DNA from: Laguncularia racemosa
Taxonomy: Eukaryota > Streptophyta > Magnoliopsida > Myrtales > Combretaceae
Assembly: GCA_037954665.1 (NCBI GenBank)
Contig: JBBMOL010000286.1
Span: 124,001 to 188,000, forward strand
Reading direction: 5' to 3'
DNA length: 64,000 nucleotides
The translations under genes were made by a program, and so were the position numbers. The notes beneath the pieces are model-generated. The model was not told the origin of the DNA. It was given only the letters and a program-made list of their open reading frames with translations, and made no database searches. Below, in pieces: positions 21,757 through 33,954 of the stretch (positions are counted from its first letter, which is position 1; each line of letters begins with the position of its first letter).

Positions 21757-22763
21757 TGATAGGAATTAGACTCTTCTAGGACCTATCACCAGGGCCCGAG
21801 CTAAGGGTCTCCAAAATCTAGCTTTGAGGGTTTTGCTAGAGAAACCTAACCTTGAGAAATCTAACCTACTTCCTACATCTTTGCACTATAATTTTGATGC
21901 ATTTCAGCAAGTTCATTTGTCAGTCCTACAGGATGCAAAAACACCCATACTACTGAGCGAATCAAGGTTGTCAACGGAACCTGATTCAAAAGCTTCTTGA
22001 AGACCGGCATCATGAAGGACCATTTCTGTTATATATTTATTCTTTTATGAACTATTTTGGTTTTGGGACACTTTTATTTCCTTGTAATTTTCATTTAGGG
22101 CTAGCCACCTTAAAAGTGGCAAACTTATAATTTTGACCACTTTTTTAACCCTAGGAGTAGCAAGTATAAATACTTGCTTAAGAGAGGGTTTGAGGAGGCC
22201 AATTTTTATAGATTTGAGAGACACATTTCACGTGTGAATTAGGGTTCTTTCCTTAGTTCCAAACTTTTATCAATTTCAACCTAAGAATTGGAATTGTGGC
22301 GAGTGCGACGAAGGCGAATTGTGAGTCATATCAATTCAACTTTGTTGTATGTTCATTTTTTCTCTAGTGAGTCATATCTAGGGTAGATTTGGATCTTTCT
22401 TGGACATATTTGTGGTTTTATTTCGTGGAAAAGAATCTTGTAAGATTGATTGTTTCCTTGAGCACTTGAATTACATATTTCATTTTTAATGTTGGCGTGA
22501 ATTTGTGATTGAAAGGGAAAGTGGATTTCATGGTTTTATTGCTTTCTTTGATATGATTTCCACGTGATTTTCAATCCTTATTGTGGTTACTTGGTTAATG
22601 TTATCAATAGAGATTATAATTAAATCATTTGTACAACATTTTCCATCAAAATCTACAAAGGTGTCATGTGAATTGCTTCCTTGGTGGACCGGTTTTGTAT
22701 GCGACTTGAGACTTATTTTCTTGAGTCATTTGATTGTGCTTGGAAGTGGAATTAGGCACATCA
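21757..22763 (+). repeat. Element D 3' LTR (1007 bp)
   Basis: Starts TGATAGGAATT, ends GGCACATCA and is followed by target duplication TGTGA. Confidence 0.95.
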
Positions 22764-22765
22764 TG

Positions 22766-23488
22766 TGATGTGCTCAATTGGATCTTAATACCAATAAAAG
22801 AAAACGAACACAATTGATTCCAATTTCTAACTAAATGACGTGAACCTTAGGCTGAAGATGGAACCCTAATTGCATGAAACAAGAACAAATGAACCAACCA
22901 ATTACACACTAGATATGATACATTAGTAATAATTGGAAGCAACTCACGAAATATTGATATGACTCACAATAATTCCTTGAGCTAACTCGCCACAATTTCA
23001 CAAGGAAATTGATAAGAGTAAAGGATGCGTGAAGAGGAGCTCTCCACAGTACAAAATTCAGATAAGTAATGTTCAAAAAGTCCCTTACAAACCCTACTTT
23101 GCAAGTATTTATACTTGTTCTAAATAAGACAAATTTAACAAAAGAAAATACAAGTAAAATAATCACATATGTGGCTGGCTTTCAACAAAAGGAAATTACA
23201 AATAAAACCCTCACATGTGGCCGGTTTCTTTCAATTCCATGGAGCAATGTAGGACTGGTTCTTCTTTTGATAAAATGTAAATGAAATGAAGGTCGGATCC
23301 ACTTGTCCCTATAGTTTCAATTTGATTTATAATGGACCATGATTTCTTCTTGCAAAAACTGACAAAATGTACCTACTACAATATAAAGACAAATTATTAT
23401 AAGATAAATAAAGATAACATGTGGATATCTGGGCTCATTTGTTCAAATTGGCTTCCCACTGTTGGATCCAGAGGTTTGATTCCCATCA
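22766..23488 (-). repeat. Element E 3' LTR (about 723 bp)
   Basis: Reads TGATGTGCTCAATTGG to TTTGATTCCCATCA on the plus strand; the first bases overlap D's target duplication. It carries the GCAAGTATTTATACTTG core-promoter motif near 23101. The body has diverged from other D-type LTRs. Confidence 0.82.
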
Positions 23489-23502
23489 TCTCCTCGAGCC
23501 TT
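23489..23502 (-). other. Element E polypurine tract
   Basis: AAGGCTCGAGGAGA on the minus strand, abutting the LTR. Confidence 0.75.
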
Positions 23503-24134
23503 TGAAAGATTTGTCCTCAAATCTAAGGGGTCTTTTCCTGGACTAAAATCCCTTGTTTACATGTGCTTGTTGCCTTGAAGTCTTGAGTAGCAATTAGTTT
23601 TACTGATCTGTTCTTAGAATATGTGAACCTTGGTTAGAGACATAGGAGTCAAGATAACCCATGCACCATCTTTCCGAAACATGTAAGTGTTTCTGAACCC
23701 ATCATGTAGCACCTTCCTATCAAACAACCAAGGCCTACTCAATAGGATATGAAAGGCGCGCATAGGAAGAACATCACAGACAACTTCATCACTATATCTA
23801 TCTTATATGCTAAATGGCACCTTAGCCCTCTGTGTAACATGCAAAATACCCCATTCATTCAGCTAATGTAATTTATAAGGGTGTGGATGTGGACTAGTGA
23901 CTAGTTGTAAGTTATTTACTAATGCAGCAGATACGACATTAGTGCAACTACCACCATCGATGAAAAGAACACATAAATTACCTAGAACCCGGTAAGGAGT
24001 ATGGATAGATTTTCTCTTTGTTCATCCCTGACATATGGAGATATAGTCATGATTCTGCGCAACACATTAATAGACGAATATTTATCGTTTCCCTTGTCCT
24101 CATGCGTCTCAACATCATGATCATCATAATATTC
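23503..24134 (-). pseudogene. Element E protease, followed directly by the last residues of pol
   Basis: The active site reads LFIDGGSCTNVVSAALV (near 23950), followed by a TAG at the HWLN tryptophan. Flap and end motifs follow toward 23690 (HDGFRNTYMF). After a linker of roughly 60 codons the frame reads DPLDLRTNLSKARGD and meets the polypurine tract. RT, RNase H and integrase are therefore absent. Element L has the same arrangement with homologous linker residues (VH-F-EQI then DPLDLR). Confidence 0.82.
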
Positions 24135-24443
24135 CTACAGTACTATGGAAAAATCTGTAGGCTCGATAACTTCTTCTTCATCTTCACCGTTTCCCTCCAT
24201 AATAATCATCACCCTTTTGTTGGGACATTGAGCCGCTATATGGCCAAAACCCATGCATTTGAAACATTTGATTTGGCGCATCTTCCTGCTGGTTGTCCTT
24301 GGCACCGTCTGCCTAAAATCAATTCCAATAACCTCTTTTCCTTTTCTTGAAATCTCCCTCTCCCTATCGGTATTAGAGGTACTCTTGTCTACAGTTTTAT
24401 CATGTCCCCCAATTCCTCTTTGTTCTCCCATATGACCATCTGA
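24135..24443 (-). pseudogene. Element E gag, C-terminal part with zinc knuckle
   Basis: It contains GKEVIGIDFRQTVPRTTSRK, the zinc knuckle CFKCMGFGHIAAQC (intact C-x2-C-x4-H-x4-C) and an acidic tail. It is cut at 24443 by F; the gag frame resumes at 53259 after F and one TCTGA copy. Nucleocapsid binds element RNA. Confidence 0.87.
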
Positions 24444-25626
24444 TGATAGGAATAAGATTCCCACAGGACCTATCACTAGGGCCCGAGCTAAGGGTCTACA
24501 CAACTTGGTTTTGAGAATTCTTCATGAGAAACCTAATCCCGAGGAAGCTAACTTAATTTCTTCATTCTTATCATATACTCGTTATGCATTCCAATAGGTT
24601 CATTTGTCAGTCTTACAGGATGCCAAATCACCTACACTTTTCAGTGAGTCAGGAACCTCATTGGGACTCATTTCGAAAGAACCTTGAAGACGAATTTATA
24701 TTTATATTTGTTATTTACTTAGACTATTTATGTTGTAATCTTTTTGGGACACTTTCATTTGCTTGTAATTTTCTTTTAGGATCGGCTATCCTAAAAGTGG
24801 CATAGTTGTAATTTTGTGAACTTTTTAACCTTAAAGGGAGCAAGTATAAATACTTGCTTAAGTAGGGTTTTGAGGAGGTTGCCAAAATTTTTAGAAAAGA
24901 ACAAACACTTTATGTGTCATGGTTAGGGTTTTCCTAATTGAAATTGCTCTTATCAATTTCAAATCCCAATTTGAGGTTGTGGCGAGTGGCTCCAAGGCTA
25001 ATTTGTGAGTAATATCAAATTTACCTCATTGCAATTTCCTTTCTTCTCTAGTGAGTAGTATCTAGGGTTGATTTGGAAGTGCATTGACCGAATTTTGATT
25101 GCATTTGTAATCAAATTCTTGTTACTTTAATTGATTGGTTTTAGCCTTTGAGTTTTTAACCTTCAATTTAGCCTCATTTGAACCGTGGATCACTTTGTTG
25201 GGAAAGTGGATCTTGAATTGGTTCTTGTTGATTGTTATGTAAATTCACGTGATATTATTTGTGTTTAGTGTTGATTGAAGGATTTTTATCATTGTGGAAT
25301 TGTTAATTTGAAAGTTAGAGCATTCAGATTTCATTGCTCTCCATTAGGGTTAACGTAAATTCTATTAGTTTTGAACCAAGATTGAACAAGTGCCTTAAGG
25401 TTTATAATTTGTTCCAATTGCATGTGCTTAATCTTGGTTTTAGGCACATCATAATTTGGTATCAGAGCATCATCATACTTGGAATTAAGATTGATCACGC
25501 CATTGTTTAAGAATTGGTTCATAAATATTGAGGAATTGTGCAATTGTTGAACTAGTTTGATTGATATTGTTTGATTGTCTTTCAAATTGGTTTTGCATGT
25601 GCTTTATCTTGGTTTTAGGCACATCA
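24444..25626 (+). repeat. Element F 5' LTR (1183 bp) with internal primer-site copy
   Basis: Starts TGATAGGAATAAG. GGCACATCA occurs twice, at 25443-25451 and 25618-25626; the true edge is the second, because the 3' LTR extends to the matching position and is followed by the target duplication. A complete primer-site sequence TGGTATCAGAGC lies at 25457-25468, inside the LTR. Confidence 0.88.
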
Positions 25627-25631
25627 TCTTT

Positions 25632-25645
25632 TGGCATCAGAGCTT
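25632..25645 (+). other. Element F primer binding site, initiator tRNA-Met
   Basis: TGGCATCAGAGCTT, one mismatch to the initiator-Met complement, 5 bp after the LTR. Confidence 0.85.
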
Positions 25646-26607
25646 GAGGTTGTGAGAATGGAATGGTTGAAAATTAAATTCGAAGGTTAGGGGTTTGTTG
25701 TGTAGCACTTTTGATCCGAACAAATTTGTTTGTGTGAACTTGCATCTTGTTGTTGTGATTGTTGAATTTTGTTGTCTTGTTGATTAGTGGATGGTCACTT
25801 GGAGAATTGGACACTCTTGAAATCCATGCTTGTGGCTGTGAATGTGTAGTGCAAGAATAGCAAACCGTGAAAGGGAAGAGTAGTGTTTCAATTGTGAAGT
25901 GGAATTGTGTAGTGATATTTTCGGAAAAGGAGGAGGAGTTACAATTGTAATTTTCAGATTTGAAATCAAAATTGAAAGTGTACATTAAGAAGTCAATTTG
26001 AAATTTCAAAACACACATTAAATCATAGTTAATTTTATGTCAATTGAATTTGAAAAAGCCTCTTACCATTTGTGGACTTGTGCACTTATTGAATTCCTTT
26101 TGAATGTGAAAGTGAGCTGCCTTATATTGCTTAAAAGTTGCCGTTTTGGTTGTAGTTGTGGAAGTGAAATTGTGCTGTAGCTTAAGGAGTTTATTTGGAG
26201 TTATTCTTGTTAAATTAGTAGAGGTTGTGTACATTTGATATTGGTTATTGTTTGTGTTGTCAAGGACATTGTTAGTAGTGGCGTGAAGCATCTTGCACCG
26301 TGAGCATTAAGGCACTTTTGTGGCGGTGGATTGTGTGTGGTGTGTGTATTTTCCTTGCTGCCCATTGTGTATTTAAGTGGTGAGAAGTCAAGGCAAGAAT
26401 AAGGAAAGTTGAGTAGTAGAATTTAAAATTCAAACAAGTCATTAAAGTGTGATAATAATTGAACTAATTACTTAAATACTTGTAGTTGAATTTAATTCTA
26501 TCTACTTGAAGGTAGTTGTGTGTGTGTACTTCATTTGTGGTTTAGTTGTGTACTTGAGCTGCGGAGGTGTAAGGAATATTATTGTGTTGTTGGATTTAAA
26601 CACAACA
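25646..26607 (+). other. Element F leader
   Basis: Non-coding. It contains no gag similarity. The last 100 bases are in frame with the protease ATG but look like leader. Confidence 0.75.
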
Positions 26608-27084
26608 ATGTCTAGTGAAATGTTTCATTATGCTAATGTGTTGCGCCGAACATTGACTACATTTACTACTAAGGATGAAGAACAAAGGAAAAACTTGTTC
26701 CATACCTCTTATAAGGTACAAGGAAATTTATGTGTCTTTATAGTTGATGGTGGTAGTTATACCAATGTAGTAGCCGCATCGTTAGTATCGCAACTAAAAC
26801 TTACCACCACTTCACATCCTAAACCATATAAATTGCATTGGCTTAGTGATCAGGGGAGTTTGCATGTGACCCAAAGAGCTAGGGTACCATTCAGTGTAGG
26901 GGATAAATACTGTGATGAAATTGACTGTGATATTCTGCTTATGTGTGCATCCCATATATTGCTTGGCAGGCTTTGGTTATATGATAGGAGGGTCTTACAT
27001 GATGGCTTTAGGAATACTTATGTATTCCAGAAGGAGGGTAAATGCATTATTCTGAATCCGATGTCACCTTCAAAGGTTTAAAAG
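26608..27084 (+). pseudogene. Element F protease with residual gag start
   Basis: The ATG at 26608-26610 begins MSSEMFHYANVLRRTLTTF and moves straight into protease. The active site is FIVDGGSYTNVV (Tyr where Cys is usual). Then HPKPYKLHWLSDQGS and HILLGRLWLYDRRVLHDGF. No stop occurs until 27079, making this the most intact protease here. The frame is cut by K at 27085. Confidence 0.88.
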
Positions 27085-28307
27085 TGATGTGCTCAAAACC
27101 AAGATTAAGCACATTAAAAACTAATTTAAAAGACAATCAAACAATGTCAATTAAACTTGTCTCAATCACATGAACAATGGTGTCAATTTCCAATGAATAT
27201 AACCAACTCTTCAATTAGGATGTGTTCAATCTTAAATCCAAATATGATATAGCTCTGATACCAAATTATGATGTGCCTAAAAGCGGATTAAGCACAATCA
27301 AAACAACCTAAATATCAACCTTAAAAGACGAAGTCAAATTAGGTTCACAAGAGAGACAATTTGTGCGAACCCTAATTGATGGATGATGAATCAAATGATA
27401 AAATCAAGGAGATGAAATCCACAAAGATGATAATCCTCAATTAAATCAATTAACCAACTTAAATTCCAAGAGAATCCCAATCAACAATACACAAATTCAA
27501 ACCGTGATCCTCTTTACAACAAAGTAATTCCACGCCATAAGTATAATGACAAATTGATGGTATTAACAAGTGCTAAAAAACCAATCAATTATGCAATGAT
27601 AATTTGATTACAAATGCAATCAAAATCTATCCAAGAAGACTTCAATCCAACCCTAGATATGACTCACTAGAGATGAAAAGAAACACAACAATAAGAAATT
27701 AATATAACTCACAATTTTCCCTTGTTGCACTCGCCACAATTCTAATTATTAGGATTGAAATTGATAAGAGAAAATGAATTAGGAAGAACCCTAATTCCCT
27801 CACATAAAGTGTATGTTCAAATCTGAAAAATAGCCTCCTCAAACCCTACTTTAAGCAAGTATTTATACTTGCTCCCTTTAGGGTTAGAAAATACACAAAA
27901 TTACAACTATGCCACTTTTAAGGTGGCCGGTCCTAAAAGACAATTACAAGCAAATGAAAGTGTCCCAAAAGAAATTACAACATAAATAGTCCAAGTAAAT
28001 AACAAATATATAAAAATTAGTCTTGAATATGCTAGCTCTTCCATGGAATTCGTCGATTCAGCTCATCTTCGGTTTTTAGGTCGATTCATGGATAACCCAC
28101 AAGCCGAGTTTTAACGAGTTTGTCCATCGCCCTGTGAAGCTAAATAAGTGTGCCTATTGGAAAACACAATACAAGAATAATAGAAAAGAGGTTAATTTAT
28201 AAATAGTTTCGGGGTTGATTTGCTCAAAATGGGCCCTCATCGCTAAGATTTGAAATCCTTTGGCTCTTGCCCTAATGACAGGTCTTGACGGATTTTGATT
28301 CCTATCA
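27085..28307 (-). repeat. Element K 3' LTR (1223 bp)
   Basis: TGATGTGCTC to GATTCCTATCA. A second LTR-end-like TGATGTGCC is at 27269, preceded by a primer-site copy near 27252-27263. Confidence 0.92.
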
Positions 28308-28929
28308 TCTCCTCGGGCCTCAAAAAGATTTGTCCTCAAATCTAACAGATTAAATGTAGTAGAGACTCTGTTTCCTCCTAGTAAGCCACCTGAAGAAGTA
28401 TCACTGTAGAATCCCAATATCTGAAATACTACAGGAGGTGAATGTTTTCTCTCCTCCATTTTTAGGATGTATCTCATTTGCAACATAAATAATGATCCGT
28501 TATTCACTGAGGTCTCCCCTATCTCAACCTATTCCATTGATATTGTTTCCTTCTTTTCTAACTCCTCTGTATGTCGCTGATCCTCATGGTCTTCTAATGG
28601 TTGGCCCAACTACTCATTGCCCTCTAAAACCGCTGAAGGTGAACACAACTGTCTCTGAAATGTTTGGCTCTCTGATGATAGGCTCATCTGACGCTGACCC
28701 TCAGAATTCTCTAATGGTTTACTCAACTGCTCATAAGCCTCTAATATCTTTGAAGGTGAACATAACTCCCCTTGAACAGTTTTGTCCTCTAGTGATCTAC
28801 TCATTTGACTCTGTTCATCAGGATCTTCTAAAGGTTGGTACATCTATGACTGACAAATTTTGTGCTCTAAAGGTTGGTTCAACTGCTCATGGCCCACTGA
28901 TGGTCTACTGATTTGTTGTTAAACCCTTT
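28308..28929 (-). pseudogene. Element K repeat linker, pol stubs and polypurine tract
   Basis: On the minus strand, after protease, about three imperfect units of roughly 40 residues occur (for example QLSKPLENSEGQRQMS and QLGQPLEDHEDQRH, with LCSPS in two units). Then a fragment of the RT N-terminal linker (LQMRYILKMEERKHSPP), a jump after YSD, and the last pol residues VSTTFNLLDLRTNLFEARGDD. The polypurine tract GAGGCCCGAGGAGA is at 28308-28321. D, F and H lack the repeat expansion. Confidence 0.78.
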
Positions 28930-29401
28930 GAACCTCTGAAGGTGACATCGAATTCAGAATAATTCGTTTTCCCTCCTTCTGGAATACATAAGTATTCCTG
29001 AAGCCATCATGTAAGACCCTCCTGTTATATAACCAAGGCCTGCCAAGCAATATATGGGATGTACACATAGGCAAAATATCACACTCAATCTCATCAAAGT
29101 ATTTATCCCCTACACTGAATGATACCCTAGCTCTTTAGGTCACATGCAAACTCCCTTGATCACTAAGCCAATGCAATGTATACGGTTTAGGATGTGGAGT
29201 AGTAGCAAGTTTTAGTTTCGATACTAACAATGCTGCTACCACATTGGTACAACTACCACCATCAACTATAAGGACACATAAATTTCCTTGTACCCTACAA
29301 GAAGTATGGAACAAGTTTTCCCTTTGTTCATCATCCTTAGTAATAACTATAGTCAATGTTCGGTGCAATATATTAGTATAATGAAACATCTCACTAGACA
29401 T
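28930..29401 (-). pseudogene. Element K protease with residual gag start
   Basis: The ATG at 29401-29399 begins MSSEMFHYTNIL, the same gag deletion as in D and F. The active site is VLIVDGGSCTNVVAALLVS. One stop lies near 29135 at HVTQRAR (Gln codon). The flap end reads HILLGRPWLYNRRVLHDGF. This is the only complete domain left in K. Confidence 0.86.
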
Positions 29402-31310
29402 GATTGTGTTCAAACCTAACAACACAATAATTATCCTCACACTTCCACAGTTCAAGTACATAACCAAGCTACAAGTGAAGTACACTCAACTACTTTCAAG
29501 TAGATAGAATTAAATTCAACTACAAGTATTTAAGTAACTAGTTCAATTACTTTCACACTTTAATGACTTGTTTGAATTTTAAATTCTACTACTCAATTTT
29601 CCTTTTCTTGCTTTAGTTTCTCACCACTTAAATACACAATTGGTAGCAATTAAATACATATACAATACTCAATTCACTTCCATACAACTCCCCTTCTACT
29701 CATGGTCCCAATATGTTCACGCCACTAGCATCAATTATCTTTACAACACAAACAACAATCAATGCCAAATATACACACCCTTAACTAAGTTTACAAAAAC
29801 ACAACACTACATACACTCCTCTTCAAGCCACGGTGCATTTTCCCCACTTCTACACAAATATCAAACCGCAACTTCAACAACAAAGGCAACTCAAATTTCA
29901 AATTCAAAATGAGTTAAATAATTGCAATATTCCACAAATGGTAAGAGGCTTTTTCAAATTCAAAAGATACACAATTAATTATGACTTAATGTGTATTTGA
30001 GATTTCAAATTGACCTCTTAATGTATACTTTCAATTCTGATTTCAAATATGAAAATAATAAGTGTGATTCCTCTAATTTCCGAAAATGCACACACTACAC
30101 AATTCTACTTCACAATTGAAACACCATTCTTCCCCTTCATGGTTTGCTATCCATACACTACACTCTCACACTTTAGCCTCAATGTGCAGCACCTTTCTCC
30201 ACACAACATCCACAAATTCACACCGCCACACACACTTACACACACAATAAGTTACACCACCACTCACTCTTACACACACAACTTCATTAATTTTTTTTTT
30301 TTTTTTACAAACACAACTCTACACAAAAACAACCACGGTGCACAACCTCCCTAATACAACACACACACAATACTTCAAGGTGTACACATCCTTGCCACTA
30401 CACAACTCCCATTCACACCATAAACCACAAGCAATGGCAACAACAAAATTCAAATTTGAAATTACTCCACTAAATGCAACCTTCTCCACAAATGGTAAAA
30501 AACAATTCAAATTCAAATAACACTTATTCAATGCTACTCAATGAATTGCTTTCAAACTTAAAGAAGGTATTTGAATTTCAAATGGATGCTTATCCTTCTA
30601 CACACTTCAAATCTGGAAATGGTAAAATTTTCTCCCCAATTCCGCAATCAACAAAGGTCACTCACACATTACAACATGGCAACAAATTCAAATGAACACC
30701 CTTAATGCACTTTCCACAAATGGTAAGATTCAATTTCAAATTCAAATGAAATGTAATCAATACCACTCAATAACTTCTTCAAGCTTAATTGATGTGTTTA
30801 AATTTCAAATGATTTCCTATTTTTCCACTCAAATTCAAATATGGAAATTGTAACTTATTCTCCCCAATTCCGAATTCACAAAGGTCACACTTCTCTTTTC
30901 ACCACAAAATATTGTATTCCAATTCCATAATCAAACACTAGGACATAAAATTCTTACTCCCTTTCCCTTCATAGAAAATTCAATAACAAAGAAGCTACAA
31001 TAAGATATCCACTTTGCTACACACAACACTACAACACACGGCAATAATTTCAAAACAACACTCTTCTAGGCTTCAAATTTCACTTCCCTCAAATGATGAC
31101 AATGATGATTTCCCTTAAACCAATCACGGTCAACTTAAGGAGACAAAGAATATGGTAAGTACTCCACGTCCATAACAATTAACAACAAGGAAATCACTTC
31201 AACAACACAATTGAAATAATTCAATTCTTCAATACACAATTTCGGATCAAGGTGATAAGAACCCTAAATTTCCGAATTCCAAATTGCAAATCCCTCCTCT
31301 TAAACCTCAA
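29402..31310 (-). other. Element K leader (about 1.9 kb)
   Basis: Non-coding, longer than in D or F. It contains repeated blocks of the type CAAATTCAAATG and TTCCACAAATGGTAA (about 29880-30740), a T run at 30292-30306 and AC-rich tracts. No gag similarity is visible. Confidence 0.75.
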
Positions 31311-31322
31311 GATCTGATACCA
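31311..31322 (-). other. Element K primer binding site, initiator tRNA-Met type
   Basis: TGGTATCAGATC on the minus strand, 5 bp from the 5' LTR. Confidence 0.85.
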
Positions 31323-31327
31323 AAAGA

Positions 31328-32550
31328 TGATGTGCTCAAAACCAAGATTAAGCACATACAAAACCAATTTGAAAGACAATCAAACAATGTCAATCAAACT
31401 AGTCTCAATCACATGAACAATGGCGTCAATTTCCAATGAATATAATAACCTCTTCAATTAGGATGTGTTCAATCTTAAATCCAAATATGATATAGCTTTG
31501 ATACCAAATTATGATGTGCCTAAAAGGGGATTAAGCACAATAAAAAAAGCCCAAATATCAACCTCAAAAGACAACGTCAAATTTGGTTCACAAGAGAGAC
31601 AATTTGCGTGAACCCTAATTGATGGATGATGAATCAAATGATAAAATCAAGGAGATGAAATCCACAAAGATGATAATCCTCAATTGAATCAATTAACCAA
31701 CTTAAATTCCAAGAGAATCCCAATCAACAATACACAAATTCAAACCATGATCCTCCTTACAAGAAAGAAATTCCACACCATAAGTATAATGACAAATTGA
31801 TGGTATTAACAAGTGCAAAAAAACCAATCAATTATGCAATGATAATTTGATTACAAATGCAATAAAAATCTATCCAAGAAGACTTCAATCCAACCCTAGA
31901 TATGACTCACTAGAGATGAAAAGAAACATAACAATAAGAAATTGATATAACTCATAATTTCCCCTTGTTGCACTCGCCATAATTCCAATTCTTGGGATTG
32001 AAATTGATAAGAGAGAATGAATTAAGAAGAACCCTAATTCCCTTACGTAAAGTGTATGTTCAAATATGAAAAATAGCCTCCTCAAACCCTACTTTAAGCA
32101 AGTATTTATACTGGCTCCCTTTAGGGTTAGAAAATACACAAAATTACAACCATGCCACTTTTAAGGTGGCTGGTCCTAAAAGACAATTACAAGCAAATGA
32201 AAGTGTCCCAAAAGAAATTACAACATAAATAGTCCAAGTAAATAAAAAATATATAAAAATTAGTCTTGAAGATGCTAGCTCTTCTATGGAATTCGTTGGT
32301 TCAACTCATCTTTGGTTTTTAGGTCGGTCTATGGATAACCCACAAGCTGAGTCTTAGCGAGTTTGTCTATCGCCCTGTGAAGCTAAATAAGTGTGCCTGT
32401 TGGAAAACACAATACAAGAATAATAGAAAAGAGGTTAATTTATAAATAATTCCGTGGTTGATTTGCTCAAAATGGGCCCTCATCGCTAAGATTTGAAATC
32501 CTTTAGCTCTTGTCCTAATGATAGGTCTTGACGGATTTTGATTCCTATCA
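31328..32550 (-). repeat. Element K 5' LTR (1223 bp)
   Basis: Same length as the 3' LTR, a few percent diverged; ends GATTCCTATCA. Confidence 0.92.
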
Positions 32551-32956
32551 AAAGGGCTCAGCAACAAATCAGTAGGCCATTTGAGGTAAAAAGGGTTGCA
32601 ATGCAGTTTAATAATTATGGGGAAAAGAAGGTATTGTTGATGGGACAGGGTGAGTTGGAGAGAATTGTTATAGAAGAGACTCCAGTATACTTGCTTCAGT
32701 TGAGATGTGCACTAAGGGTGTAGGAACCTCAATCTCTACCTTTAGCGGTATCTCAGGTATTTAATGAGTACGCTGATATTTTTCCTAATGATTTGCCAAC
32801 AGGTTTACCACCTTTGAGAGGGATAGAGCATGCCATCGATCTTATGTCAGGTTCAGTATTACTGAATCGACCAGCATACCGCATGAATCCCGAGGAGGTT
32901 AGGGAATTGAAATGCTAGGTGGATGAATTGGTTGAGTGGGGATTTTTCAGGGAAAG
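32551..32956 (+). pseudogene. Element F linker and start of RT (second exon-like piece after K)
   Basis: It continues F after K: QQQISRPFE, LLMGQGELERIVIEETPVYLLQL, then VFNEYADIF, LPTGLPPLRGIEHAIDLM and AYRMNPEEVRELK. A TAG occurs near 32720 and another at the expected Gln of the QVDEL motif near 32918. It is cut at 32956 by L in the middle of the RT N-terminal motif. Confidence 0.85.
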
Positions 32957-33954
32957 TGATGTGCCCAAAACCAAGTTCAAGCACAATCAAATGACGCAAA
33001 GAAAACAATCCTCAAGTCTCAATCAAACCGGTCTAATTTAGCTAGGAAATTGCGTGACCCTAATAGAAATTTGATGGAATCCAATGGTTCAAAGATGCAA
33101 TCAACTTCCACTAATGATCAATTTCACTAAACAACAATAGGACCAAGTGAAATTCACGTGAAATGGATGAATAAGAAAAACACAAAAACCGTGATCTCAA
33201 ATCCTTCCAACAATTCCAATTCACGCCACTCACTAAAGAGCATTCAATCTCAAATGAACAATCAACCTTACAAGATGAATGTCCACGAATTACAACCACA
33301 AATAAGTCCAAGAAAGATTCAAATCTACCCTAGATATGACTCATTAGAGAAGAAATGAACAACAACAAAGATGAATCGATATGACTCACAATTCTCCTTT
33401 GTTGCACTCGCCACAATTCCAATTCTTGGGTTGAAATTGATAAGAGATTTTTTTGAACTAGGATAAACCCTAATTCCACACGTGAAAGTGCTATGTTTGT
33501 TCTACAAAAATGGCCTCCTAAAACCCTCTTCTAAGCAAGTATTTATACTTGCTACTTCTAAGGTTAGAAAGTGGTCAAAATTACAAGTTTGCCACTTTTA
33601 AGGTAGCTAGTCCTAAATGAAAATTACAAGGAAATGAAAGTGTCCCAAAACCAAATACAACCAAAAATAGTTCATAAAAAAATTACAAAGTACAAAATAT
33701 CATAAGTCTTCATGAACCAATGCCTTAGAATGGAAAACAATCGCAACAGATCTTTGATTGTCACCTTGAAAATGTTCTATATCCATCAATTGTTGTAGGA
33801 CATATTGGTATCCTATGGAGAATTATCATTGTACCCGTAAGATTATTCTCAAATATTTATTAGAATAAAAGACATAAAGTAAAATATGAGCCATTTGGAT
33901 CATCATCCAAATCGGGTTCTGAAAATATCGACTGTGCCAGAAATTTTCCCATCA
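32957..33954 (-). repeat. Element L 3' LTR (998 bp)
   Basis: TGATGTGCCC to TTTTCCCATCA; palindromic TATA near 33533-33550. Confidence 0.93.

Larger units (their letters stand above)
16510..22763 (+). mobile_element. Element D: CRM-like pro-pol element without gag
   Basis: It carries 5' LTR (1137 bp), initiator-Met primer site, long leader, then protease, RT, RNase H and integrase, polypurine tract and 3' LTR (1007 bp). Gag is missing: the first ATG is followed almost at once by the protease. Target duplications TGTGA lie at 16505-16509 and 22764-22768. LTRs differ by roughly 27 substitutions plus a 130-bp duplication. The insertion site is inside the first bases of E's LTR. Confidence 0.9.
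27085..32550 (-). mobile_element. Element K: protease-only member of the D/F family
   Basis: Two 1223-bp LTRs, primer site (31311-31322), long leader, a protease with the MSSEM junction, an expanded repeat linker and short pol stubs; gag, RT, RNase H and integrase are all absent. Target sites AAAAG (27080-27084) and AAAGG (32551-32555) differ by one base. The LTR ends carry the same internal primer-site duplication as F. Confidence 0.87.

Noticed and set aside
28492..28911. Plus-strand ORF of 139 codons in element K
   Set aside because: It is the antisense of the repeat linker between protease and the pol stub; no known motif.
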